Source: Dillenia suffruticosa (lineage: Eukaryota; Streptophyta; Magnoliopsida; Dilleniales; Dilleniaceae). From it: DNA of 64,000 nt. Of this stretch, positions 24,835-36,570 are shown piece after piece. A model generated the notes under the pieces. It worked only from the letters and a program-made list of their open reading frames with translations. It made no database searches and was not told the origin of the DNA. Location of the stretch: NCBI GenBank assembly GCA_033439265.1, contig JAVTVX010000031.1, positions 1,783,501-1,847,500 on the forward strand. Direction: 5' to 3'. A program made the position numbers and the translations under genes. Every line of letters begins with the position of its first letter. Position 1 is the first letter of the stretch.

Positions 24835-27574
24835 TGTCATGCCCCGGTCCTCGGATCGACCACACGACAACCGCCGCATTGTCTCGGTATACGGACAAAA
24901 CATCCCCATATACTGGGACTCCGCAAGGCTATACAACTGTACAATATATCTTCCAAATATAATACATATATAAAGGACCCATCCGGTCCATCCCTGTACA
25001 CACAAGCATGCGTTGGCATACATTCGGACGGCGTTCCTATACATGCACGCATGCAAATTGGTCATCCCAGCCATAATAGCATTCTCAGCACAAACAAAGT
25101 ATTTACAATAAAAGAAGTCACAAATCATAGTCGCAAGATTTTACTAACACTCGCCTGAAGAAACAAGCTAGCATCAGTAAAGTCCAAACATTATGAAATG
25201 TACAAAACTTCGTAAAATCGAAAGAAAATAATGAATCCCAACATTTCAAATCAAATGTCTCATTTAAATAAAAAGTTTAACAAAAAATGAGAGTTAAAAG
25301 AAAATGAACAAATTCCGTACAAACTCCAACACAAACTATATAAGGATTCCATCAATACTTGCTCATATATATGAAACAAGTATTGATTTAATCCATACCA
25401 AAAGAATTATACAAGTCTTCCTTTCCATGGATTCCAAATCAACTAAAATAACCTTATATCACTATAATACCTATACAAAATAGTGGATAAATCTTCCCAA
25501 ACTTCAATCCCCGTCACCGCTCTAAACTTCCTCTGAAAATATGGAAAGAGGGGTGAGTATTGGGAATACTCAGTGAGTGGAGTGTAATGGTATGATTGTG
25601 TGATAAATGAGGGGTGAATGTGGGAAAGTCAAAGTATATCTCATAAACAACACTTTATATATATATAAGCATTTTCAATAAATCAGGTAATTCACAAAGT
25701 ATGCATCCACATCAAATATTTTTTTTGAAAATCACAAGGGTCCCATCGAAACCACTTCCGTCCTGAGTTTGGCTGAACCCAAACAGAAGCCCACCAAGGG
25801 GTTTTCCATTTCAGCATTTCAAAACACTACCTCCTTCCTTGGCGTTGGCTCGTACCTCACCAGGGTGCAATTCGGATAGTCCGATGTGGCAGAGAAGAGG
25901 CCGCGTACACCTCTTTCGCAGTAAAACCCCAACCACGTCACCCCGTCGGGTCACTCCGTGAAGGGAATGATAATAGCCATTACACTCGTGCACCATCATT
26001 TCACAATCGTTCAAATTGCAATCAATATGTCATGTTTCATCAAACAAATTCCAAAGTCATGCTACAAGTATTTACATATCAAATATCCAATGCAAATGGT
26101 ACAGATTCATTTATTATTTCATAGGATGCACTCGTAATTCAGATTTGCATTTCAGATATCCCACAATCACAAATAATTTCATATAAAACATGTAAAAATC
26201 ACTCAAAATCATTCACAAAAGAATTTAAACTCATTTTGCTCATTTATAATACAATGGATCATCCACTCACCTTTGGGAGGATAATCACTCCTAATTCCCA
26301 AATCGAATAGAATCCAACCCCTTCTTTAATTCTGAATGCCTTAACCTAAGACATTGGTCACAAATAAATCATTAAATCATACACCAACACTAGAGTAAAG
26401 TGGTTCTTCTCAATACATCACAAATTCCTAACCTCCCAATAATTTCCGGCACGACATATTATAAAAAATAGTCGTACCTTGACCTACACTTCTTGGATCA
26501 TGGAAATTCCAATTTTTCCTCAAAAATTAGGCATAAAACTACAACTTTGATGCTTATGTCCTAAATCCATTCAAAGCATAGCAAAGCATCTAAGTCCATG
26601 AACATCATAGTCCAGAATTCAAAATTCCTATCTGCGCAGCCATGGGAAAAAGCCTATAACTTTCACTACACACATTCAAATCACATGATTCTTATCTCAA
26701 ATTAACGATAAGACATAGATCTACAACTTTCATGTTTAGGGATTAGCAGAATTCAGCCTATAAGGCATCTTAAAATTGAAGGAAAGACAAGTAACTACAG
26801 CAGGACAGAAACAGGACATTCTGCACCACGAAAATTCTTTGAAAAATCATAACAAATTCGGTTCTTATCCGATTTCAACGAATCACATCTCATTTTCAAG
26901 ATATGGGAGTCTAATTTCATATACAAAAAGCCTCACATGATTTGTCTTTGTGCAGAGAGAGTTATGACTAAAAGATCGCAGTATGCTCATTAAGCAAAAA
27001 TCATGAATTTCAGAAAATGCAATCTTATTCAAATCCCACACATTTTCAAGACATATACAGGATTTCTCACCCTAAATTAACCCTAAATTCATTCAATTTA
27101 TCGAAGGAATTAGAATTTCCCTCACCTAGGGTTTTCACATTCACAGACCTAACTTTCGTCGCCATTCGATTCAGTCCGGAACCTACACTGCTTCCAAATC
27201 GAAGCAAAGTTTAGAAATTTAAGCTTAACCACTATGAAAATCAAAACCCTAGAGCGATAGGTTAGAACTTTCACCCTTACCTGCGTAGGAGATGAGTGTA
27301 GGTAGTCTAGAGTGTTCGAAGGATCCATTGGGCGCCGGTTTGGGGGTTCAGCAGAAGGGAAGTGCTCACAGCGAGCACTGCACGAGCGAGCAAAGGAGGG
27401 AGAGAAGTTGAAGGAGAGGGAGAGAGTGAGAGTGAGAGACGATGAGAGAGAGAAACGCAGGAGAGGAATGAGAAGAGAAGAAAAAAAAAAGAAAAGTTTC
27501 GGGTGAAATGTACATTTGGGAAAGTGACTTTTCCCCTTTTTTTTTCTCTTTGACTTTTCTTTCTTGGTGTTACA
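24835..27574 (-). mobile_element. Solo LTR (2.74 kb) inserted in the Athila element
   Basis: TGTCATGCCCCGG at the left and TGTTACA at the right are LTR-type termini, with AAAAA on both sides (24830-24834, 27575-27579) as a possible duplication. No primer site or polypurine tract adjoins it and the host element's sequence continues on both sides, so internal recombination has left a single LTR. Its family is shared with 416-2765 and 8330-9803. The open frames inside (for example 27149-27693) are low-complexity. Confidence 0.75.
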
Positions 27575-27627
27575 AAAAACCAAGTGAAAATAAAACTTAA
27601 AATAAATAAATCACTTAACATTACTAT

Positions 27628-27642
27628 CCAGCAATGGCGCCA
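27628..27642 (-). other. Primer-binding site of the Athila element (tRNA-Asp type)
   Basis: The minus strand reads TGGCGCCATTGCTGG, starting 5 bases inside the LTR, close to TGGCGCCGTTGCCGG, the complement of the plant tRNA-Asp 3' end typical for Athila/Tat elements. Confidence 0.8.
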
Positions 27643-27647
27643 AAATT

Positions 27648-29120
27648 TGATGTGTATCAATCCAACAAAAATAAATGTTCCTACTTCAAACAATATGAGT
27701 ACAAAGCGAGTAGGGTTGTCTCCATAGGGAGTGGTGGATTTATTTCTTTTAAGAAAAACTAAAAGTAAAAAAACAATGGGGTTTAAATTAACTAAACTAA
27801 TGAATTAATCTAACAAAAGAAATAAATGATTAAGCTAAATAATTAAACAACCTGAAATTAAAAAAATAAAATTCAATGGAAATTTAATTTCTAGCCAAAA
27901 AAATTACATCCACCTTGATTTCATGTGATTGATCATCGATCTAACTAAAAATTTCAACGAACCATAAATAAATTTGTTATAATTATTCAACAAATGGCAT
28001 ACGACGAGTCTATCCTTACTTTGTTGATAATTAAGAGAAACTCTTTAATTATTTCCCTAATCAAAAGACAATCCTATAGAAACTCTTAGAATTTAAAGTT
28101 TCGACAGTATTAAGATTTAGAGAGATCTAATTCTAATTAATAACCATATAATGGGTTTATTTAAATTAGATTATTCAATTCTATGACATAAATTAAACTA
28201 TTAACAAAACCATATGTTTATATCATTTATCACTATATTAAAACAAATAAACAATTACGGATTTGGTATTTTAATTAAGAGTAGATTGTTCTAAAACTAT
28301 TAATTATTTGCCACTATTCAATAAATCTAGAAAATCATAATCGATAAAGTATAAGAATTAAATAAATACATATGAAATGTTAATTTAATATACTCAATTA
28401 GATCTCACAATCCTGAAAAATTAAGATTTCAATAACCCTTCAACTAAAAAATTAATTTAGAAAGAAAATATGGAGAATAGAAAACTCACAAAATAAATGA
28501 AATATCGATAGAATTAATAAGCTGGAAAAGGATCTACAGGGACATGACCCTCTCTGCTTACAACATGAATATGCTGGGAAAACCAAGAAGGAATACTATG
28601 TATCTTTTTGTGACTACTAGCTGCCTCTTTTAAACCCTAAGGTAGCTGCTAAAATAAATAAAAGGAAATTCTTCTTACCTAAATATCCTACTTGACTTGT
28701 CAAAAACATGAATTAGTTAAAATAGGAGATTTCAAAATTGAAGTTTTCAAAAAAATTCTATTCCTAAATATTATGAATAAAATAAAATCTTCAAATTCTT
28801 CAATGCTTCCAATTTAAACTCCATCGTGTTTTGAATTTTCATGCAACTAGAAAAAGGAATATGTAGATTTGGCCTTCAAAAAAATCTTACAATATCTCTT
28901 GAGATCCACGTGCCCACGTGTTAAGAAAGAGTAATGCTGTCCATTTTTTCCATTCCTCGCATAACTGCTCCAAATTGGCTCCTTTTTCTTCATTTCCTTC
29001 ATAAAGCTCCTCCATCAATTCCAACATACCAAATACCATAAATTATAGATATTAGTATAATATTTATTCAAAAATAAAGTAAAATCAATCGTAAATATGA
29101 TACTAATTTATATCCTATCA
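27648..29120 (-). repeat. 5' LTR of the Athila element
   Basis: 1473 bases. On the minus strand it begins TGATAGGATATAAATTAG and ends ..GATACACATCA. The other copy is at about 13950-15214. The outer edge abuts PPR coding sequence. Confidence 0.85.
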
Positions 29121-29300
29121 CCGACCATCAATCCTTAAGGCATAACCATGAATTTCCTTGCCAATATCTAACTTCTCCAAATAGGAACACATGGACAAAA
29201 GGCTCGAAATTGTAACTCCATTAGGTTTTACCCCTTTATGTGGCATGAGATAGAAAAATGCCAGAGCTTCTGAAAACTCGTCATTTTGGGAGAATGAGAG
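29121..29300 (-). pseudogene. PPR gene fragment, upstream piece of the broken PPR-DYW gene
   Basis: The minus strand has an open frame reading 'SFSQNDEFSEALAFFYLMPH' then 'KGVKPNGVTISSLLSMCSYL' and 'EKLDIGKEIHGYALRIDG'. This matches P/L-type PPR motifs, which end in '..G..PN..T..SLL..C'. It runs to the exact outer edge of the Athila LTR. Same strand and correct order relative to the DYW piece at 13317-13950, so both are inferred to be parts of one gene. Its own 5' side is cut at about 29300 by Copia sequence. Confidence 0.8.
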
Positions 29301-30775
29301 AAATGAAGAATTAAATTAATGCGAGAGAAATGAAATGTGGGATTTAGCTCCTAAGCCTAAGGATTATTCGGTCATAGGAACAAAATGGGTATATAAAAAT
29401 AAGTTGGATAAGCATGGAACTATCACAAAAAAGACAAGATTAGTGATTCAGAGATATAGTCATGAAGAATGAATAGATTTTGATAAGACATATGCTATGA
29501 AGCAAGATTGGAAACAATAAGAATGCTGTTTGTTTTCTCCTATTTTCTAAAATTTAAATTATACCAAATGGATATAAAGAGTACATTCTTAAATGGTGTA
29601 ATCAATGAAACAATGTATGTAGAACAAATCACTAGATTTGGATATTCAAAACATTTAGATCATGTGTATAAACTATCCAATATTTTGTATAGTTGAAACA
29701 ACTTCCGAGAAATTGGTATAAAAAGTTTAGCAACTTCCTAACAGGCAATGAATTTGAAAGAGGTAAGACTTACATAATCTTATTTATTAAGAGAAAAGAT
29801 AAAAATATATATATATTGATAGTTCAAATCTATGTCTATGACAAAATATTTGAAGCAACAAATGAAAACTTTTACCAAGAATTTGCTAAAACCATACATG
29901 CGGAGTTTGAGATGAGAATGATGGAAGAGTTAAATTATTTTCTAGAATTGCAGATTGAGTAAACTGGGAAGAAAATATTCATTAATCAATCCAAATTCAT
30001 CAAGGAATTCATTAAGAAATTTGAAATAGGTGAAACTAAAGGAAATACAACTCTTATGAGTACCTCAGTAAAATTGGACAAAAGAAAGAAAACCAATGTG
30101 TTCAAAGCTCTAAAAGAGTATAATAGGTTCACTGCTATACTTAACTACTTTAAGAAATGGCATACTATATAGTGTATATTTATGTGCTAAATTTCATTCA
30201 AATCCTAAAAAGTCACATTTAGCAGCAGTGAAAAGAATTTTTATATACCTAAAAGATAGATGCAACTTAGATCTGTGATAAATATGAATTCATCTTTCCA
30301 GTTGTATGGTTATTGTGATGAAAACTATGCTGCATGCAAATTAAATAGAAAAAGCACAAGTAACATATGTCAATACTTTGGACATATGTTAGTATCCTGG
30401 CTATTTAAAAAACAGAATAGTGTTGCCACTTCCACCATGAAAGCTAAATATGTTGCAAGTCGTCAGTGTTGTTCTCAAATACTTTGGATAAAGTATTAGT
30501 TAAAAAACTATGGATTAGATTTAGACTGTATACCTATAAAATGTGATAACATTAGTGTAATAAATCTAACAAAAAATCCAGTTTATCATTTGAGAACAAA
30601 ACATATAAAAGTGAAATATCATTTTATTAAAGATCAAATACTCAAATATGATATCATTTTTTAGTATATTGAAACAGATAAACAAATAGTGAATATTTTC
30701 ACCAAATCCTTAGATAAGAATAGATTTTATAACTTAAGGAATGAATTCAGAATGATGAAGAATGAGGAATGATCC
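29301..30775 (+). pseudogene. SIRE-like Copia reverse transcriptase-RNase H remnant
   Basis: The plus strand encodes, through many stops and shifts, 'MWDLAPKPKDYSVIGTKWVY' (RT start), 'RLETIRMLFVFSYFLKFKLY', 'QMDIKSTFLNGVINETMYVE', a decayed catalytic box (IYVYDKIF in place of YVDDI), 'LYGYCDENYAACKLNRKSTS' (RNase H), 'CDNISVINLTKNPVYHLRTK' and 'FTKSLDKNRFYNLRNEF'. Gag, protease, integrase and the 5' LTR are absent. The wording is closest to the SIRE/Tork side of Copia. Confidence 0.8.
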
Positions 30776-31163
30776 CATGTCTCTCTTTGAATGATTAGTA
30801 GACATGTTTGATTGTCGCTTGCTTGCTAGCTTACTAATTTATAAACATGGTTTCCTTGCTGATTTCATGTGCTGAGTTCATGAATTGTATGCTACCCTCT
30901 TTATTGATGACAAAAAGAAAAGAAGATTTATGATAGATTATGGGGAAGAAGAAATAAAGATTAATTAAGAGAAAAAATTGATTTTGTCATGAAGAAAGAA
31001 TTAGGGAGATAATATTAGTTGCTAATTAGTTAATGACAAAACAGGGGAGAGAAGTAGGAAAAAACGTAGGAGGAAGATTTATGATAGGGAGAGAAAAATA
31101 GTGCATAGATTAAAGGGGAGTTATGTTTAGAAATGATATTTTGTCATCACAAAAAAGAAATAT
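30776..31163 (+). other. 3' untranslated part of the SIRE-like Copia remnant
   Basis: Non-coding. Purine-rich tracts (for example AAAGGGGAG at 31112-31120) and 'ttttgtcatcacaaaaaag' (31140-31157), a phrase that commonly precedes the 3' LTR in this group. Confidence 0.5.
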
Positions 31164-31369
31164 TATTGGTAAAAAATATTTTAATGATGAGCAAAACTAA
31201 GTAAAACTAGATTAGATAATGAATGAAATAGGTTAGATAAATGAAAACTTAAATTGAAAGAAATTGTATCAGGTCTAAGAATGCATAGAGTCACTTATCT
31301 GAGTTACAGACCTGAGCAAATCGACTCATGCATGAAACAAGTCAACTTGCCAAGTGAAATTCAACTTTC

Positions 31370-33330
31370 TAATTAAATAGAAAGTTAAATAAGTCGACTC
31401 GAGTTGGAATCAAGTCGACTCACAAAGGGGCATAAATCTTATGAACTTAAACAATAGGTCAATCAAGTCAACTCACTTATGAAACCAAGTTAACTCAAAT
31501 AATATTTTGTGAAAATGGTTGTGTAGTCTGAAAACAAGTCAACCAGTCAAAAGCATCAACCTATCCTATTGAAATATTAGAAGTGTCACAAATTTGAATT
31601 TCTAACGGTCAAAAATTTAAAAACCTAATGGTCAAAATGAAATTAGGTCAAACTAGACCAAGTACAAGTCGATCTAGTGAAATCACAAGTTGATCCGTCA
31701 CACATGCACTTAGAAATAGTTATGAAAAGCTGAACCTCAAATTAACTAAGTTAACTTAACATGAGAGTAAGTAAACTTGCCTAAGTTCAAATCCCTTAAT
31801 ACAAAGAAAGAGTAAAGCACAAGTCAACTTGATGAGAACACAAGTCAACTTGTTCAATACATTTTGTTATTATTTTGATGTTAAAGAGTTTAATGTTTTA
31901 AGTGTTTTAAGTGGCTTAAAAGTTCAGTAGAAGAAATCAACCAATTAGCCAAGTCAATCTAAGAAAAGAACAAATGCAAAACATAAGTCAATTCGTTCAA
32001 AGTTCAAGTTGACTTGAAGAAGTCACGAGTCAATCTACTCGAGATCAAAGGAGTACAATTGATGAAAACTAAAGCCAATCAAGATACAAGTTGACCTAAA
32101 GCCAGGATTAGTTACCTAATGAGATCACAAGTCAACCCAAAGATGAAATACCTAAGGAGCAATGAAGTTGAATAAGAGATAGGTCAACTTGAACCAATAA
32201 CAAGTAAACTTGAACCAGTAACGAGCCAATTTGAAGCCAGTTCAAGTCGATCTAAAGAAGTAATAACTCGATCGAAAATATAAAGAAGTTGATCTAGAAG
32301 AGTTGATAAGATATGTATACAATAAGATCTTCAAGTCTACATAACCTAAGGGGCAAACAAGTCGACTTATATAAATTCAAAGTTGACCTACATGAGCAAT
32401 ACAATGAAAGAATTAAAAGTGGAACAAAGTGACCTAATCAATGCATGAGTCAACCTACACAAGCTTAAACATTACAATACTCAAGCCCAAGTCGACCATG
32501 AATAACTGCAAGCCAACTTACATATGAATCACAATGAAAAACTCAAAAGCTATTGAGCATCAGTTGGCCTGCCACTATTCAAGTCAACTGGCACAAAACA
32601 TGGATCTCGTATAACACTTTTGCTAGTTGACTATGAGAAACAAGGACTCAACTTGCTTGAGTCACAATCCAGACAATCTATATACTAGTCGACCACATAT
32701 GACTTGCACATAACATGACTTGCACATAACAGGGAAAGGTTTAAGCTACATTAAACACAAATTGGCCAGACAATCCAAGCCAATCGACTTGCATTAAGCT
32801 AAACTTCACAGAGCATTGCTCAAGTTGACTAAAGAAGCAAAGCAAGTCAAGCCACATGAGCTGCAAAGCAAAAATGTCTAAGTACCATCAAGTATAAGCC
32901 TACCTGAAGCCAATGCAAGTTGACTTGCCTTGGTAGTGAAGTGAAAATGTTTGAACAAAATATAACTCAAGTCAACCTAACATCAAAGCTAGTTAACCTG
33001 CGTAAGCAATGAAGTAAAAATGTTTAAATGACAACAAATCTGACTTGAAGCATATATTGGTCGACTTGCACAAACAATACAATGAAAAACATTTAAGCAA
33101 AATGATGTCTAAGTCGACTTGAAAGCACCGGTCAACTTGCACAAGCCATGATATGAAAATGCTTAAGTACTGATAAGCAATAGTCAACCTGAAAAGAGCA
33201 CAAGCCGACTTACATGAGCAATAAGGCAAAAATATTCAAGCAAAATGTAACACAAGTTGACATGATATACAGATGAAGTCAACTTACACTAGCACCGGAT
33301 ATTATAGAATTTAAAACTCAGTCGACCTAG
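31370..33330. repeat. Dispersed palindromic motif AAGTCGACTTG and ~80-bp degenerate repeat
   Basis: AAGTCGACTTG, AAGTCAACTTG, GTCGACT and similar words occur dozens of times. From about 32370 to 33290 they fall into longer units of roughly 75-90 bases of the form 'gtcgacttgcacaagcaat' then 'aatgaaaatgtttaagcaaa'. The perfect core GTCGAC is self-complementary. Confidence 0.65.
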
Positions 33331-33468
33331 AGAAAGGAGTCGACTCGATGTAAGTAATGGTTAGTGATTCAGAAAAGTTATTTCGAGCATTAAATGAGGT
33401 TCAACTACTTGCAACAGCTATGTTTCTACATTAAATGATCTTAACAGCTATCTCTTCAAGAAGCCTAT

Positions 33469-33482
33469 AAATACAACACCTC
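33469..33482 (+). promoter_or_regulatory. Putative LTR TATA box
   Basis: CCTATAAATAC matches the plant TATA consensus and lies in the distal third of the inferred LTR, where the U3/R boundary would be. No transcript evidence. Confidence 0.35.
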
Positions 33483-33954
33483 AAGAGAAGATAAAAGAGC
33501 TTTTTGAACATCTCTTTGAACACCTATGAGCACTATCTTCAGCGAGCTTAACTTTCTTTGCATTGTATTTTTCTTTTTGGGTTTAAACGACTTATATAAA
33601 ATCGAAACTTCATTATAAATCCTGTTTCATCTCCAAATATTTGTAAAAGATTAAAAGAAATGGTTCTTTTGATCTGAACTTAAACAACATTTTTATGAAA
33701 CACGAATTAGGTTTACTAGCTCCTGTAGAAGCTAGTGAAGAGTGCTTAAGAGAAACACTTGTAACATCTGACTATTATCTAGGCAACCTAGTTGTGTACA
33801 CTATTTTGACAGAAAATAGTAAATTAGAAAATTCAGGTGAAGGTGGGAGTGGACATGCATCAAAAAAGATATATCTTTTTTTTTTTTTTGCTCTCTTCTC
33901 AATCTTCATTCTAAACCCAGATAAATCAAGTACCAAGAACATCCAATTCACTCC

Positions 33955-35170
33955 CTCTAGGTTGTTCATTCCTATTTCTTCATCATGCACTCTCCTGCTC
34001 AATCTCTTCAATCTCTCACTTTCTATCTCTGGTTGCGGGAGTGTGAGGTGGGGATTGATGCTGCATGTCCTCACTGTCAAACAATGAGATAGCCGCCATG
34101 GGAGACTAGCATCTATCGCAAGTCTTGCTTGCTACTGAGGGCCTTTCTTTGCGAACCAAAGGCGGGGAGAGGCCCCCAACCGTAGGAAATGCATGGCTAC
34201 ACTGGACTACAATGCAGTCCGATGGCAACTACATTGGCCCTGACTACCAGCAGCCATGGTGATGGGCCGGCAAAGTTGGAGCTTGAAGCCTAACTACCGT
34301 CTCATGTATGGCTGAGTCAACAGTTTATGTAGGCTACTTAATCAACACCCGAGGGCTAACTTGGCAGCCCTAAATCAGCCCCAGCTAAATTTATATATAT
34401 ATAAAAAAAAAAATTAATACACCAATAACAATTCAGCTCTTATCTCACTAAATAGGGTTGATTATGTGCATCTTTTTATATTATTTTACTCTATTTTATA
34501 TGGTATGTTTACCTATATGATTATTTTTTATATAATAATAAAAATTTAATACAATGACCTTTTAAAATTATACATAAAATTGTATGCATAATATTTTAGA
34601 TTAACATAAAATTATGAATTTATTTAAATTTAATTAAAGCTAAATCAACTTTTTAAAAGTATTTCTAGTAATATTTACTATGATTTGATTAATAATTTTA
34701 AATTTTATGTCAAAATCTTAAATCTTATGCATATAATTAAAAAAAAAATCATTATATTAAATTTAAAAAAAAAATAGCTAGGGCTGAGTAAGCAACCACG
34801 TGTGTTGCCAAGTAAGCCCTGAAGTGCTGACTCAGCGACCCACATAGCCTGCTGACTCAACCCTAGCTAAGGGCTTCAAGCCCCAACTTTGCCTTCCGCT
34901 GTTAGCAACCATTGTCATTGTGGTTGCTGCCAAACTACAACGCGCGAAGGTGACCTCTCTCCGCCTTCAGTGGTGGAGAGAGGCCCTCAGTCGCAAGCAA
35001 GAACTTGCAGTCAAGGCTTACCTCCCACAAGCCGCGACTCTCCTTGTCCAACAGTGAGATCATACAGCATCGATCCCCACCTCATGCTACTGCTTCCGAA
35101 GGGGGAAAGAGAGAGGTTGAAGAGACTGAGTAGGAGAGTGCAAACGGGGGAGAGTTTCGGTTGCTGAAGG
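33955..35170. mobile_element. Large imperfect inverted repeat (fold-back element)
   Basis: The left arm (about 33955-34392) pairs with the reverse complement of the right arm (about 34772-35170). Shared phrases in order are 'ctctcct.ctca.tctcttcaa', 'gaggtgggat.gatgctg', 'cttgcttgc.actgagggcc', 'aaggcgg.gagagg', 'ggcaaagttgg.gcttgaagcc', 'gctgagtca' and 'aacttggca'. A 380-base AT-rich loop separates the arms. No transposase frame is present, and the ORFs on the arms are mirror shadows. Target duplications were not resolved. Confidence 0.7.
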
Positions 35171-36349
35171 AAGGAGGGAGAAATAGAGATAAGAGGAAGA
35201 GAGTGAGCGGGAGAGAGAACGATAGTGGATCGAGAGAGAGAGAGAAAGAGAGTACCATGAGAGGGAGAGATGGTTAGTTTTTTTTTTTAAAACTCAATTT
35301 TTGAACTAAAAAAATACTTTTTTTAATATTTTTATTACTTTAATAAACGGAAGTTGATAAAATGGCTTTAGTGTCCGTTCCGTTAAAGTAGCTTTTTTTT
35401 TTTGTTAAACGAAGGGAAATAGAAAAAATAACTTTAAAGGAGATTTCTTTTCTTTATAAATAGTCTTTTTTTTAATGAAAAAAATAGAAAAAATAATTTT
35501 AAAGGAAAAGTTCCTGAGAGGAGATTTTTCTTTTCCCTTTTTTTAATACTCTAATTTTTTCAAAACCATATTTTTTTATTACTTTTATATTCTCATTTGA
35601 ATAATGCGAAATTTTAAATATATCCATATCATAAATATGTTCATAAATACTATAATTTAGATGGATTTAAATATTTTTTTATAAATTCCATATATATTCA
35701 TAAAATCCAAATATATTCATAAATATTTTTTTATTCTATTTAAATGACTTAAGTGTTCATGAATATATGAATTCTGTTATTTTCGAATTTTTTAATTCTT
35801 TATATTACATAAAAATTTATATATTTATCAATATTTGATTTTTGTAGTTTAGAAAAATAGTTTATTTATTTTTATTTTAATTATTATTAGTATTTATACA
35901 TTTTATTTTTAAAATGTAAATATGTGAATTTTAGTCAATTGATGGTGAGAATAAAAATTAAACCTTATGTATATACACTTTATGGTAATTTTATTAAAAA
36001 TAGAGTTTATAAAAAATATTTTATCAAGTACATTATTTATATAACCCTAACCATCACATAATCCAAATTTCGAAAACCAAAAAAATTACTCATCACAAGC
36101 ATCTAGTCATTCGAGAAATTCTATTTCATCGAAATAATCATATATAAAACATGAATATTATCTTTTGAATTAGAATGCTTTAAATCAGAACCACATCTGT
36201 AATTTCCAGGGAAAGTTTTGGGTAAAGGTCGACCACGGGTTCTATCCATGGCATGCATCGCCCTCCTTTTCGAATCCGTGTTTAGACTTATCATTAAGAT
36301 TTCAGCCATAGTTTTGAGTTTTCCATAACCATTTGTGAATTTTCACTCT
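35171..36349. other. AT-rich intergenic DNA; GA tract
   Basis: A GA-rich stretch at 35165-35270 is followed by very AT-rich sequence with T/A runs. No coding or RNA gene was recognised. Confidence 0.4.
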
Positions 36350-36364
36350 ATCACCAGAAAACTT

Positions 36365-36570
36365 ATTTTTTTTTTTTTTTGGTATCATGGCTAGACCACC
36401 AACCCAGTATATGGAGTTTCACCCCGACTAATCTATATCGACTGCTTGCAGAGCTCAATTGAGAAGTAAGTCTCACAGCGTTGATTTTTCCGTTCCCATA
36501 AGGAGATCGAACTCACGATCATGGTTAAGGGATATCAATTCCTGAACCAACTGAGCTATCAAACGTTGGT
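36365..36570 (-). mobile_element. tRNA-derived SINE, copy 2
   Basis: On the minus strand: A box TAGCTCAGTTGGTTCAGG, B box GAGTTCGATCTCC, then the same body as the SINE at 12512-12710 ('aaaaatcaacgctg', 'attagtcg', 'ctagccatg.tacc'), ending in a poly-A tail (plus-strand T run from 36365). The 15-bp target duplication is ATCACCAGAAAACTT at 36350-36364 and ATCACAAGAAAACTT at 36571-36585 (one mismatch). Confidence 0.9.

Larger units (their letters stand above)
13950..29120 (-). mobile_element. Athila-type Ty3/Gypsy retrotransposon with nested insertions
   Basis: Minus-strand element: 5' LTR 29120-27648, primer-binding site 27642-27628 (tRNA-Asp type), gag 24.8-23.2 kb, protease about 23.2-22.8 kb, reverse transcriptase 22.2-21.4 kb, RNase H 21.4-20.8 kb, integrase 20.8-19.9 kb, third-ORF remnant 18.8-17.5 kb, polypurine tract 15228-15215, and 3' LTR 15214 to about 13950. 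The gag/protease sequence (MIDAASGG.., ACGICS..DHPTHKCP, KFLKELC, QRKLPPECKDP, DLDASINVMP) and the tRNA-Asp primer site identify the Athila lineage. Every domain has stops or frameshifts. It carries a fold-back element and a solo LTR. It sits inside a PPR gene, and its 3' LTR lost its outer end, so no target duplication remains. Confidence 0.88.
31164..33700 (+). mobile_element. 3' LTR of the SIRE-like Copia remnant, about 2.5 kb
   Basis: Begins near TATTGGTAAAAAAT after the 3' untranslated phrase. It contains a TATA box in 'cctataaatacaac' at about 33469-33482, consistent with an LTR promoter. The outer boundary is estimated, since the only LTR copy is this one. Its body is packed with AAGTCGACTTG-like words (separate entry). 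Confidence 0.55.

Noticed and set aside
24835-27574. Interpretation as a complete nested retrotransposon
   Set aside because: No internal region, primer site or polypurine tract; only one LTR copy is present. The AAAAA flanks are low-complexity, so even the duplication is weak evidence.
33695-34087. 130-codon and 101-codon frames on opposite strands
   Set aside because: They lie on an arm of the inverted repeat and its flank, mirror each other and show no domain.
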